A model generated the notes under the pieces. The model was not told the origin of the DNA. It did not search any database and saw only the letters and a program-made list of their open reading frames with translations. 64,000 nucleotides of DNA from CAJXMH01 sp964001305 (GTDB taxonomy: Bacteria > Bacteroidota > Bacteroidia > Flavobacteriales_E > Vicingaceae): NCBI GenBank assembly GCA_964001305.1, contig CAXFAI010000026.1, positions 1 through 64,000 on the forward strand, read 5' to 3'. This document shows, in pieces, positions 9,701 to 19,100 of this stretch. A program made the translations under genes and the position numbers. Positions within the stretch are counted from its first letter, which is position 1, and every line of letters begins with the position of its first letter.

Positions 9701-12700
9701 TGGAGCTACTCCATTTTGCATTACTATATCCATTGATCAAGCAGACTGGAATTCATGGAATGATGATGAAATTATTGAATTTAGATTTGTACCGGATGAC
9801 AATGTAAATTTTTGTTCTGATTATTCTTGTGTAGAAAATATTACAGCCACTGTTCCATTGGGTACTAACGGAACTCCCCTTGAAAATCCTGATACAGATA
9901 ATGATGGATTAGGAGATAGAATAGACTTGGATAGTGATAATGATGGAATTCAAGATATCATTGAAGCAGGTGGAGAAGATGCTAACGAAGATGGAATTGG
10001 TGATAACTCAACAGATGCAAACATAGACGGTTGGTTCGATATCTTTCATGCCGATACAGGAACTCCTCACCCAATAACAAATACGGATGGAGATGCAAAT
10101 GCCAATTATAGAGATATAGATAGTGATAATGACGGTATTCCAGATGTTGTTGAAGCCGGAGGAAGTGATTCTAATGACGATGGATTCGCGGATAATGGAA
10201 CAGATTCAGATGGAGATGGATGGGTTGATACATTTGATCCTTCTAGCGGAGGTGCTGTTCAGCCATTAACAGATTCTGATATTGATAACACACCAAACTA
10301 TTTAGACTTAGATAGTGATAATGATGGAATTGCAGATATTATTGAAGCAGGTGGGGTAGATTCTAATAATGATGGAGTGGGAGACAATGCTACTGATGGA
10401 GATGAAGATGGATGGTTCAATATTTTTGATTCGGATAATGGAGGAACAGCATTAGCTATTACAAATACAGATGGAACTGGAAATCCCGACTACATTGATA
10501 TTGATGCTGATGACGATGGAATAGTAGATGTAATTGAAGCGCAAATTACTGGTTCAACTACTTTTGCAACTGGCTCTGATGGCGATAACGATGGTACAGA
10601 TAATACGTTTGAAGGTGGATTTTTAATACCTGTTGATACTGACGGAGATGGAACTCCTGATTACATAGACACGGATGCCGATGGTGATGGTGAATCAGAT
10701 TATATTGAAGCCTATGATACGGATGATGATGGTATTGCTGATACAGCACCAACTGCTCTAGATACGGATGGAGATGGGTTGTTAGATGGGTTTGAATTAG
10801 TTGTCCAAAATAGTGGAAATGCGAGTTCCTCAAATGTGAGTAATTCTCAAACATCATCCAGTTTTCCAAATACCGATGTGCCTGCTAGTCCTGAAAGAAA
10901 TTGGAGACAAATACCAGATGATATTGATGGTGATGGACTGTCAAATGAAGATGATATAGATGATGATAATGATGGAATATTAGATATTGTTGAAGCACCT
11001 TTGATTGAAGATGTTAGCTCTACTACTTCGGGTATTGGAACATACAATGTTCCTTCTACAGGTCAATATACTTTTATCCTGTGTGGAGCAGATGGAGGTG
11101 GCGGATCTGCAAATTCCGGTGGTTCAGGAGCAACCATAACAGCCACCTTTTCTCTAACAGCAGGCGACGTGGTTCGGTATGTTGTTGGAGAAGGAAGTTT
11201 AGGTTCTGCTTCTAGTTCAGCAGGTGGTGCAGGTAGTTCAGGCCTATTTATAAATAATGATTTGGCTTTAGTTGCTGGAGGCGGCGGAGGAGGAGATAAC
11301 AGTGGAGGAGCTGTTGGCCTTGGTGCAAACTCAACAACCAATGGAGATAATGGTACCGGAGGTGGAGCAGGTTCTGGTGGTGCTGGCGGTGCTGGTGGAA
11401 CTGTAGGAACAAGTGATGCCGGTGCCGGTGGAGGAATAAACTCAGCAGGAGCATCAAGTGTTGCTGGTGGAGGAGCTGCTGCAGATTTAACTCCAGCCAA
11501 TGGGGTGACTTTAGTTTCAGGAGGTGCTGGAAATGGAAATGGTACCGCAGGAGGAGATGGATTTACCGGAGGTGGTGGTGGATCAGACGGGGCTTACGCT
11601 GGTGGTGGCGGCGGCTATTCCGGAGGTGGAGCATCAGGAGCCGGTGGTGGTGGCGGTGGAAATGGTCGCGCCGGCGGTGGTGGCTCTTTCTTGAATTCAG
11701 CCTTGGGGTCTTATGTGAGTGGTACAATTACCGCTGGTACAAATGGAGGTGGCGGATCAACAGCTTCCAATGGTAGCGACGGTTGTATTACAATCTCTAG
11801 AATAGATGAAATTGATACTGATGGAGATGGTATACCTGATTATTTGGATATTGATTCTGATAATGATGGAATAACGGATAATGTTGAAGCTCAAACTACG
11901 GCTTCGTTTTTGGCGCCTACTGGTGTTGATTCTGATGATGATGGTTGGGATGATCAGTATGACCCAGATAATGGAGGAACGCCAATAGTATTAAGTAACA
12001 ATGAAGGTGCAGGAAATCCAGACTTTCAAGATGATGATTCTGATGGGGATGGTTTCCCAGATTGGCAAGAAGGGTTTGATGATGACCAAGATGGTGATGC
12101 ACTTCAAGATTTAAGAGATAGAGCAAATTCTTATGAAACAGCAGCAGGAAATCCTTTGAATTATGTAAATGCTGATGATACTGATTTGGATGGAATCCCT
12201 GATTGGATAGAAGATGATGATTTAGATGGTGTTCCTAATTTCTTAGATCCTGATGATGAATTCTATTTTGATACAGATGGCGATGGTCTAGTCGATTTAT
12301 ATGATTCAGATAATTTCGGTTCACCTTCAAATGTACCTGATACGGATGGTGATGGAGAATATGACTTTAGAGATACTGACAATCAAATTTCTTTACCCGT
12401 TGAACTTATATTGTTTAATGCCTTTAAACAGAATGATAAGGTAAAATTGGTATGGCAAACCGCTACTGAGATAAATAACGATTATTTTGTCGTAGAACGC
12501 TCATTTGATAATAAAAATTTCAGTTTTGTGGCTCAAGTTAATGGTGCTGGAAATAGTAACCAGATACTTGATTATTTCTCATTCGATTTACAGCCTAAAA
12601 GTGGTTATAATTATTACCGATTGAAACAGGTTGATTTTGATGGGTCAATCACTTATTCTGATCTGAAATACGTGCACTTTAGTGGAAGTGAACTAATCAA

Positions 12701-12950
12701 AGTATTTCCAAATCCTTCTAAAGGTGAAGAATTATCGCTTTTAATAGAAAATCCAAATTCAGATAAGTATACAATAGAAATGATTGATGTACTTGGAAAA
12801 TCTATTTTTAAACAGGAATTGAAAATCTCCTCAGAAGTAAATCAGAAAAAAGTGAATCTGTTAAAGTCAAGGAAACTATATAGTGGCGTATACATGATAA
12901 TAGTCACATCTAAAAATAAAAAAGAGACCATTCAAATTGTTGTGAATTAA
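6702..12950 (+). CDS. Giant TSP3-repeat T9SS adhesin with ALK/LTK-like glycine-rich domain (array copy 3)
   Basis: This 2082-residue protein is read from the ATG at 6702; a TTG six bases upstream extends the frame but gives a poorer signal peptide. The order is: signal peptide (about 1-24), N-terminal beta domain shared with copies 2 and 4 (CSGCGN near 210), TSP3-like Asp-rich repeats, and a copy-specific module at about residues 923-1060 that contains several cysteines. More TSP3 repeats follow, then a glycine-rich domain (about 1437-1701), a shared terminal TSP3 block, an FnIII-like domain (from ~1897, SLPVELILF) and a T9SS sorting domain (from ~1999, VFPNPSKGEE). The run of TSP3 repeats is much longer than in copy 2. 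The role as a secreted adhesin or matrix protein is inferred from architecture. Confidence 0.92.
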   Translation: MKLLFKIFLSGIILTFSFLQTNGQTLHNSSCPSNSTNFTLDWSSVSYTAGSLSQTISNINGSGYDATFTVTGATGTLTTENGVNTPGITNSLSGGVDALHLSSSGLNSTQQIIVNISFSPPIAGNIAFDLYNVIDAGTPGVNLAVYAETADGNYIVPSLADNGSPSWDLDGPGVANGNSNSTAGTNDQVGVDFSSFNQVTDIYIEMERCSGCGNAANTEFAIGDFDFCLVPDTDGDGVSDPQDDDTDGDGISDDVEKCPSNVSYTFDWSDYNWFGATTQTTNSYTMPDGAQISLAATSNGATLESIDINSDRVSGFGASEETWEILADQLNENQSVDISFSFDQALEDVSFTITDVDANPGDFTDSIIVVGYYSGFVVFPTLTASGANVVITTNTAVGQNPVDDISGNTANVLVEFNTAIDSITVFYGNGEAAPASPGNQAIGFYDITYTGDCGSTDTDGDGTPDYLDIDADNDGIVDYIEFQGSTNNPIAPANSDGDGDGIDDNFEGAAAPVDTDGDGIPDFKDLDSDDDGDLDILEAWDTNNDGVADTSPSGVDADNDGLDDAFDDVVGPSYPTNITNDGQNSDDFPNNDVPGTAELDWREDLDADGDGIQDYADIDADNDGIEDIYEAPNGANPNGDADGDGIPNWADTDDGGNGGDGTTTDYTDSNADGIADIFDTDLDGIPNHLDLDSDNDGIPDIIEAGGTDSDNDGIADNLTDSDNDGLVDLYDTGGTQLGFADLDYDGLPNHLDLDSDNDGIQDIIEAGGTDSNNDGYADVLTDDDDDGWTNLYDSDNSGTAINYLDSDNDGSYDFLDLDSDNDGSVDIIEAGGTDVDGDGQVDDFEDGDSDGWANNFDSDNGGSVLPDTNSDGDGLVDRLDLDSDNDGIQDVIEAGGVDADNDGLVDDLMDADNDGLADVVDGIVGYQLYANGDCSGTTLNYIHKVSFFSGTSEATGDATFEFCVTGDFGNNAEDIVLIDEDGNSTTYDRSDSDNPAYADCGATPFCITISIDQADWNSWNDDEIIEFRFVPDDNVNFCSDYSCVENITATVPLGTNGTPLENPDTDNDGLGDRIDLDSDNDGIQDIIEAGGEDANEDGIGDNSTDANIDGWFDIFHADTGTPHPITNTDGDANANYRDIDSDNDGIPDVVEAGGSDSNDDGFADNGTDSDGDGWVDTFDPSSGGAVQPLTDSDIDNTPNYLDLDSDNDGIADIIEAGGVDSNNDGVGDNATDGDEDGWFNIFDSDNGGTALAITNTDGTGNPDYIDIDADDDGIVDVIEAQITGSTTFATGSDGDNDGTDNTFEGGFLIPVDTDGDGTPDYIDTDADGDGESDYIEAYDTDDDGIADTAPTALDTDGDGLLDGFELVVQNSGNASSSNVSNSQTSSSFPNTDVPASPERNWRQIPDDIDGDGLSNEDDIDDDNDGILDIVEAPLIEDVSSTTSGIGTYNVPSTGQYTFILCGADGGGGSANSGGSGATITATFSLTAGDVVRYVVGEGSLGSASSSAGGAGSSGLFINNDLALVAGGGGGGDNSGGAVGLGANSTTNGDNGTGGGAGSGGAGGAGGTVGTSDAGAGGGINSAGASSVAGGGAAADLTPANGVTLVSGGAGNGNGTAGGDGFTGGGGGSDGAYAGGGGGYSGGGASGAGGGGGGNGRAGGGGSFLNSALGSYVSGTITAGTNGGGGSTASNGSDGCITISRIDEIDTDGDGIPDYLDIDSDNDGITDNVEAQTTASFLAPTGVDSDDDGWDDQYDPDNGGTPIVLSNNEGAGNPDFQDDDSDGDGFPDWQEGFDDDQDGDALQDLRDRANSYETAAGNPLNYVNADDTDLDGIPDWIEDDDLDGVPNFLDPDDEFYFDTDGDGLVDLYDSDNFGSPSNVPDTDGDGEYDFRDTDNQISLPVELILFNAFKQNDKVKLVWQTATEINNDYFVVERSFDNKNFSFVAQVNGAGNSNQILDYFSFDLQPKSGYNYYRLKQVDFDGSITYSDLKYVHFSGSELIKVFPNPSKGEELSLLIENPNSDKYTIEMIDVLGKSIFKQELKISSEVNQKKVNLLKSRKLYSGVYMIIVTSKNKKETIQIVVN

Positions 12951-12978
12951 AATATCCAAAGACTGATGTTTTTTTGCG

Positions 12979-13027
12979 TTTTGTCGATGCAGATTGCGAT
13001 TTAGTCGAATATTTAAATGTTTTTGTC
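12979..13027 (+). promoter_or_regulatory. Upstream control region of adhesin copy 4: three TTTTGTC-type motifs at 21-bp steps
   Basis: TTTTGTCGAT (from 12979), TTTAGTCGAA (from 13000) and TTTTGTCTAA (from 13021) are separated by exactly 21 bp. A further TTTTGTC begins at 13084, 63 bp (3 x 21) after the third. The steps equal two helical turns, so all sites face the same side of the DNA. This suggests cooperative protein binding or phased promoter elements; the function is inferred. Confidence 0.5.
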
Positions 13028-13044
13028 TAAAAAACAAGGGTTAA

Positions 13045-13087
13045 AAGGCTTACTTGCTCATTTTTAGAGCTGTAAGCCTTATTTTTT
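13045..13087 (+). terminator. Hairpin terminator between adhesin copies 3 and 4
   Basis: AAGGCTTAC (13045-13053) pairs with GTAAGCCTT (13072-13080), with an inner GCTC/GAGC stem, followed by A and six T. It could terminate copy 3, which stops at 12950. It lies downstream of the phased motifs and upstream of the copy 4 start, so it could also act as a leader attenuator. Confidence 0.7.
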
Positions 13088-13121
13088 GTCAAAATTTGCA
13101 ATTGCGTAAAACTGAATTTTG

Positions 13122-16100
13122 ATGAAGCCTATTCAAGTAAGACTTTTAGCAATGTGTTCTTTTATGTTATCAGTTACGATAACCTTAAAGGCTCAAATTT
13201 TACATGACAATTCTTGTTCTTCAATCAGTACAGATTTTACTTTAGATTGGGCATCAAGTCCTGGTGCGAATCAATTTAATTGGACCCCACAAGGAGCTAC
13301 TACTTTTACGGCATCAAATATTGAAGGTAGTGGGTATCAAATTGATTTTACCTTAAGTGGTGCGACAGGAACATTAGCTACAGAAAATGGGATTTCAACT
13401 CCAGGTATTACCAACTCTTTAAGTGGTGGAGTTGATGCCTTACATATATCATCTAGTGGTTTATTTGCAACACAAGAAATACGACTAGAAATGGAATTTA
13501 CACCTGCATTGGCCGGTAATATTTCATTTGATATTTACAATATTATTGAACAGTTTATTGCAGGTGACGATCCAGGTCAACAGATTGAAATTTATGGTTT
13601 AACTACTACTGGATTTGCCATAGTTCCCCAATTAACAGATAATGGAAGTCCCTCATGGGAGCTAGAAGGTCCTGGAGTAATTGATGGATTTGCCGCTAGT
13701 ACAGCAGGAACAAATGACCAAGTAGGAGTTAACTTTAAAAGTATTTCAGATATAGAAACTATAACTATCATCCTGAGAAGATGTTCAAGTTGTGATAATA
13801 TTGGAAACACCGAATTTGCTATTGGTGATATTGATATTTGTTTAACACCAGACACCGATCAAGATGGGATAGCCGATACGCAAGATGATGATGATGATAA
13901 TGATGGTATTTATGATGTGATTGAAAAATGTCCATCTTCAGCACCGGTCACAGCAGAGTGGGATGATATGCCCTATACCAATGGTGATCCTTCAAATACC
14001 TACAATTTACCTGACGGTACAAATATGACTGTATATGTTTCTTCTAATGGTGCATCTATAGTAGCAGGAGAGACGAATTCGGATTTAACAGGAGGTAATG
14101 GAGGAGGAACTGTTGGTTTATTCTTAAACGGGAATCAAAATCTACAAGTTAATAGTATAGATGTTAGTTTTTCTTGGGATCAGGCAATAAAAGATTTGTC
14201 GTATACTATATTTGACGTTGATCAATTAGGCGGACAATATGTAGACTCCATAACCATTATCGGATATTATAATGGATTTGTGGTATTCCCTGCTATGTCA
14301 GCAAGTGCTAATAATACAGTAACCCAAAACCGAGGAGTAGGGGATGTAAGTACAGATGATAATTTAGCAACAGCAAATGTAGATGTAGCTTTTTCAGAAC
14401 CAATCGATAGTATGGTGATTTATTATGGTAATGGAGCAACTGCACCTGCTGCACCGGGTAACCAATGGATTACGATATGGGACTTTACCTATGTAGGTGA
14501 TTGTGGATCAGTAGATAGTGATGGAGATGGAGTTCCAGATTATTTAGATATAGATGCAGATAATGATGGGATAGTAGATTACATAGAATGGCAAGCCTCA
14601 AGTTCAAGTCCAATAGCCCCTGCTGGTGCAGATGCCGATAGTGATGGAATAGATGATAATTTTGAAGTCGTTTCAGCACCAATCGATACCGATGGTGATG
14701 GAATCCCTGATTTTAAAGATCCTGATTCAGATAATGATGGAGATTTAGACATACTTGAAGGTTGGGATACTGATAATGATGGAGTTGCTAATACTTCACC
14801 TGCAGGAACAGACTCTGATGGGGATGGATTAGATGATGCATTTGATAATCAAGCAGGTTTTAACTCGACAACTAACATTACCAACAACGGTCAAGATTCA
14901 GAAGACTTTCCAAACTTGGATGGTGTAACTGCAGAAAGAGATTGGCGAGAAGATGGCGATATTGACAATGATGGCATACAAGATTATGATGACATAGACG
15001 ATGATAATGATGGAATATTAGACGTTAACGAAGGGAAAGCGGATAATAATCCAAATGGTGATGAAGATGGGGATGGAATTCAGAATTGGTCGGATGCTAC
15101 CGATAATGGCAATGGTGGAGATGGCTCCATAACTGATTATACCGATAGCAATGGAGATGGAATACCTGACACATATGATGCGGATAATGATGGTATTCCG
15201 AATCACCACGACCCTGATTCAGATGGGGATGGCATAGCAGATATTATAGAAGCAGGTGGATTAGATGGCAATGGCGATGGAATTGCTGATGATGAGACAG
15301 ATTCGGATTTAGATGGATGGCCTGATTTATTTGATAGTGACAATTTAGGAACACCTTTAGCAGATATTGATATAGATGGAGATGGATTACAGAATCACTT
15401 GGATATTGATGCTGATGATGATGGAATAGTAGATATTATTGAATCTCAACCTAGTGGAGCTTTAATCAGTCCAAGTGGTTCAGATAGCGATGCTGATGGT
15501 ATTGATGATAATTTTGATACCGATGAAGGAAACAGTTTAACCGATCCTGAAAATACTGATGGGGCAGATAATCCTGATTTTATTGATTCTAATGCAGATA
15601 ATGATGTAGACAGTGATTTAATTGAAGGCTGGGATACAAATAACGATGGTACGGCCAATACTTCACCAGCAGGCACTGATAGTGATAATGATGGTTTAGA
15701 TGATAATTTTGACAATGTTGTTGGTCAAAACACCACAACTAATATTACCAATGGTGGACAGACTTCTGCAACTTTTCCAGATCTAGATGTCCCGGGTGGA
15801 GAATTAGATTGGCGAGACGTAAATAATACGAATGATAATGATGGTGATGGCATTGCCAATGATGATGATATTGACGATGATAATGATGGCATACTCGATG
15901 TTGATGAAGGGTGTTCTTCAGTGGTAGTAAATTATCCCGCAACCCTAACTTCTAGTTCAGGTACTACAAATCCTGGTAATGCAACAGGCTCACCTGATGG
16001 TAGTTTTGCTCAGCTATATACAAATGGTAATAATGTAGTACTTGATTTTGGAGCTGTATTTCCGGCAGGAACTCGATATTTGGTAACATGGAAAAAGCGA

Positions 16101-19100
16101 TCTGGTGATAATGGAGCAAACCCGTCGATTCCAATCATAGAAGAATCTACAGATAACTCAGCATATACAACACATAGTAGTGTTTTAAATACAACGAATG
16201 GTGCCACTTTTCAATCAGATATTGTAACAGCAGAAAATGATTTTAGATATCTAAGATTTTCAAAAGACGACCCTCCTATAGTAACAGATTATGAGTTAGA
16301 TGCTGTTGGTGTCTATGGTGAGTCAGTAAGCAGGACTACTAGTGGAACAGGCTCTTATACAGTGCCTTCTAATGGAGTTATGACATTTACTATTAACGGT
16401 GGTGATGGAGGAGGAAGTGGAACTACGAATGGAGCGAATCCAGGAGGAAGTGGTGCTACCATAGAAGCAACCTTTAATGTAACAGCTGGTGATGTAATAA
16501 GATATGTTGTAGGGGCAGGTAGCAATACTGCTTCAACTTCAGCAGGAGGTGCAGGTAGTACTGGATTATTCATAAATAGTGACTTAGTAATGGTAGCCGG
16601 TGGTGGCGGAGGAGGAGATAATAGTGGAAATGGTTTAGGAGCTAGTGCAACAACTACAGGAGTCTCGGGGTCCGGTGGAGGTGCTGGAGCAGGCGGAACA
16701 GCCGGTTCTGGTGGTGGTGCCAATGCTGGAGCTTCAGGCGGCGGAGGAGGAATTAACTCTGCAGGAGGAAGTGCTAATGCTGGTGGCGGTTCAGCTGCTG
16801 ATTTGAATCCATTAGATGGAGTAACTTTAGTTTCAGGAGGAGCAGGAAGTGGGAGTTCAGGTGCAGGAGGTGCAGGGTTTACCGGTGGTGGCGGTGGTGC
16901 CCAAGGTGACTGGGGCGGCGGCGGCGGCGGCTATTCAGGCGGAGGTGCAGGAGGTGACGGAGGACTAGCTGGCGGTGGAGGTTCATTTTTAAATACGTCA
17001 GTTGGTTATTATGTATCAGGCTCTATTACAGCAGGTGTAGCCGGTGGTGGAGGAGCTGCAGCTTCAAATGGACAAGCGGGATTTGTAACTTTTTCATTCT
17101 CAGAAAATGCAGGTTTGACTTGTCTTGATACAGATCAAGATGGGATTATAGATGCTTATGACTTAGATTCTGATGGAGATGGAATCGCAGACATTGTGGA
17201 AGCAGGAGGTATAGATGCAGATGGAAATGGTGTGGTTGACGGAGTTTTTGCCGATAATGATAATGATGGTTGGAGTGATGTTTTTGATCCGGATGCTGCT
17301 ATTCCAGGAATACCTCTTACAGACGGAGATCAAGATGGTGACGGATTAGAAAATAGAATTGACATTGATTCTGATGATGATGGCATTGTTGATATCATAG
17401 AGTCTCAACCTAGTGGAACTTTAATTTCACCTAGCGGAAGTGATGGTGATGGAGATGGTATTGATGATAATTTTGATACGGATAGTGGGAATTCCTTGAC
17501 AAATCCAGAGAATACTGATGGTACTGATAATCCAGATTATATAGATACAGACTCTGATAATGACGGAGATAGTGACTTAATTGAAGGCTGGGATACGGAT
17601 AATGATGGGATAGCTGATACATCACCTTCTGGAACAGATTCAGATGGAGATGGTTTAGATGATAATTTTGATGATGTTGTAGGGCCGAATTCAACTACAA
17701 ACGTAACTGATGGAGGAGAAACTTCAGCTTCCTTTCCAAATTTAGATATTGCTGCTACGCCCGAGTTAGATTGGAGAGAGGATAAAGATTATGATGGAGA
17801 CGGTATAGCTGATGTTGATGATGTTGATGACGACAATGATGGAATTTTAGATGTTAATGAATGCCAAGGGAGTGTGATTTTTGAAGGTGGATTTGAAGGT
17901 ATTCCTGGCGTAAATAATTTAAATGCAAATAATCTTGGAGTCTCAATAGCTCCATGGGTATTAACTTCTGGAGGAACCAATGTAATTGCGGTAGATGGTC
18001 CAGGAGGAGGTACCTACGGAATAGGAGGGCCAGAAGTTGATGCTAGAGGTGGAGCTGGTAATTATTTCGATATTGATGGAAGTGGTCAGATCTATCAAAC
18101 CTTTACCATGGTGAATACTGCAAAGTTATTTTATCAAGGGTTTTTCTCTGCAAGAGATGGAGGTACCGGAAATGGAGTGATTTCTATATTATCAGGTTCA
18201 GGTGTTGGTGGTGCAGTACAAGCAACCACAGGAACCATTACAACTAGTGATAACAATGCATGGACTTATGTTTCTGATACCGTCACTTTAAACCCAGGAA
18301 CCTATTCCTTTGTAGTGACAATGGATAATCCATTGAATTTTGATGAAGGTGGAATTTCCATCATCTGTGATACTGATAATGACAACATTCCAGATCAGTT
18401 TGACTTAGATAGCGATGGTGATGGAATCGCCGATATAATTGAATCAGGTGGAGTTGATAGTGATGGAAATGGTATTGTAGATGATGAAACTGATACAGAC
18501 GGGGATGGATGGGCAGATACTTTTGACCCAACTAATGGGGGTACAGAACTAGCTGATTCTGATACGGATGGTGATGGCCTACCAAATCGGGTAGACATTG
18601 ATGCTGATGATGATGGTATTGTTGATATCATTGAGTCTCAACCTTCAGGAATCTTAATTACACCAAGTGGTTCAGATGCAGATGGAGATGGTATTGATGA
18701 TAATTTTGATACGGATTTAGGAAATTCCTTAACCAATCCTGTAGATACAGAAGGTGATGGAATTGATGATTATGTTGACACCAATTCAGATAATGATGGA
18801 CAAACAGATGATATAGAAGGATGGGATACAGATAACGATGGAGCAGCAGATATAACACCTTCCGGAGTTGATGCAGATAATGATGGTTTAGATGATAGTT
18901 ATGACAATATTGTAGGACCAAACAATACTACAAATGTTACCAATGGAGGGCAGTCTTCAGGTTCATTCCCCAATTTAGATAATGGAAATACTTCTGAAAG
19001 AGACTGGCGAGAGATCGTTGATACCGATGCGGACGGCATTGCTAATGAGTTTGATGTTGATGACGATAATGATGGAATCCTAGATGGCGATGAGCCTTCT

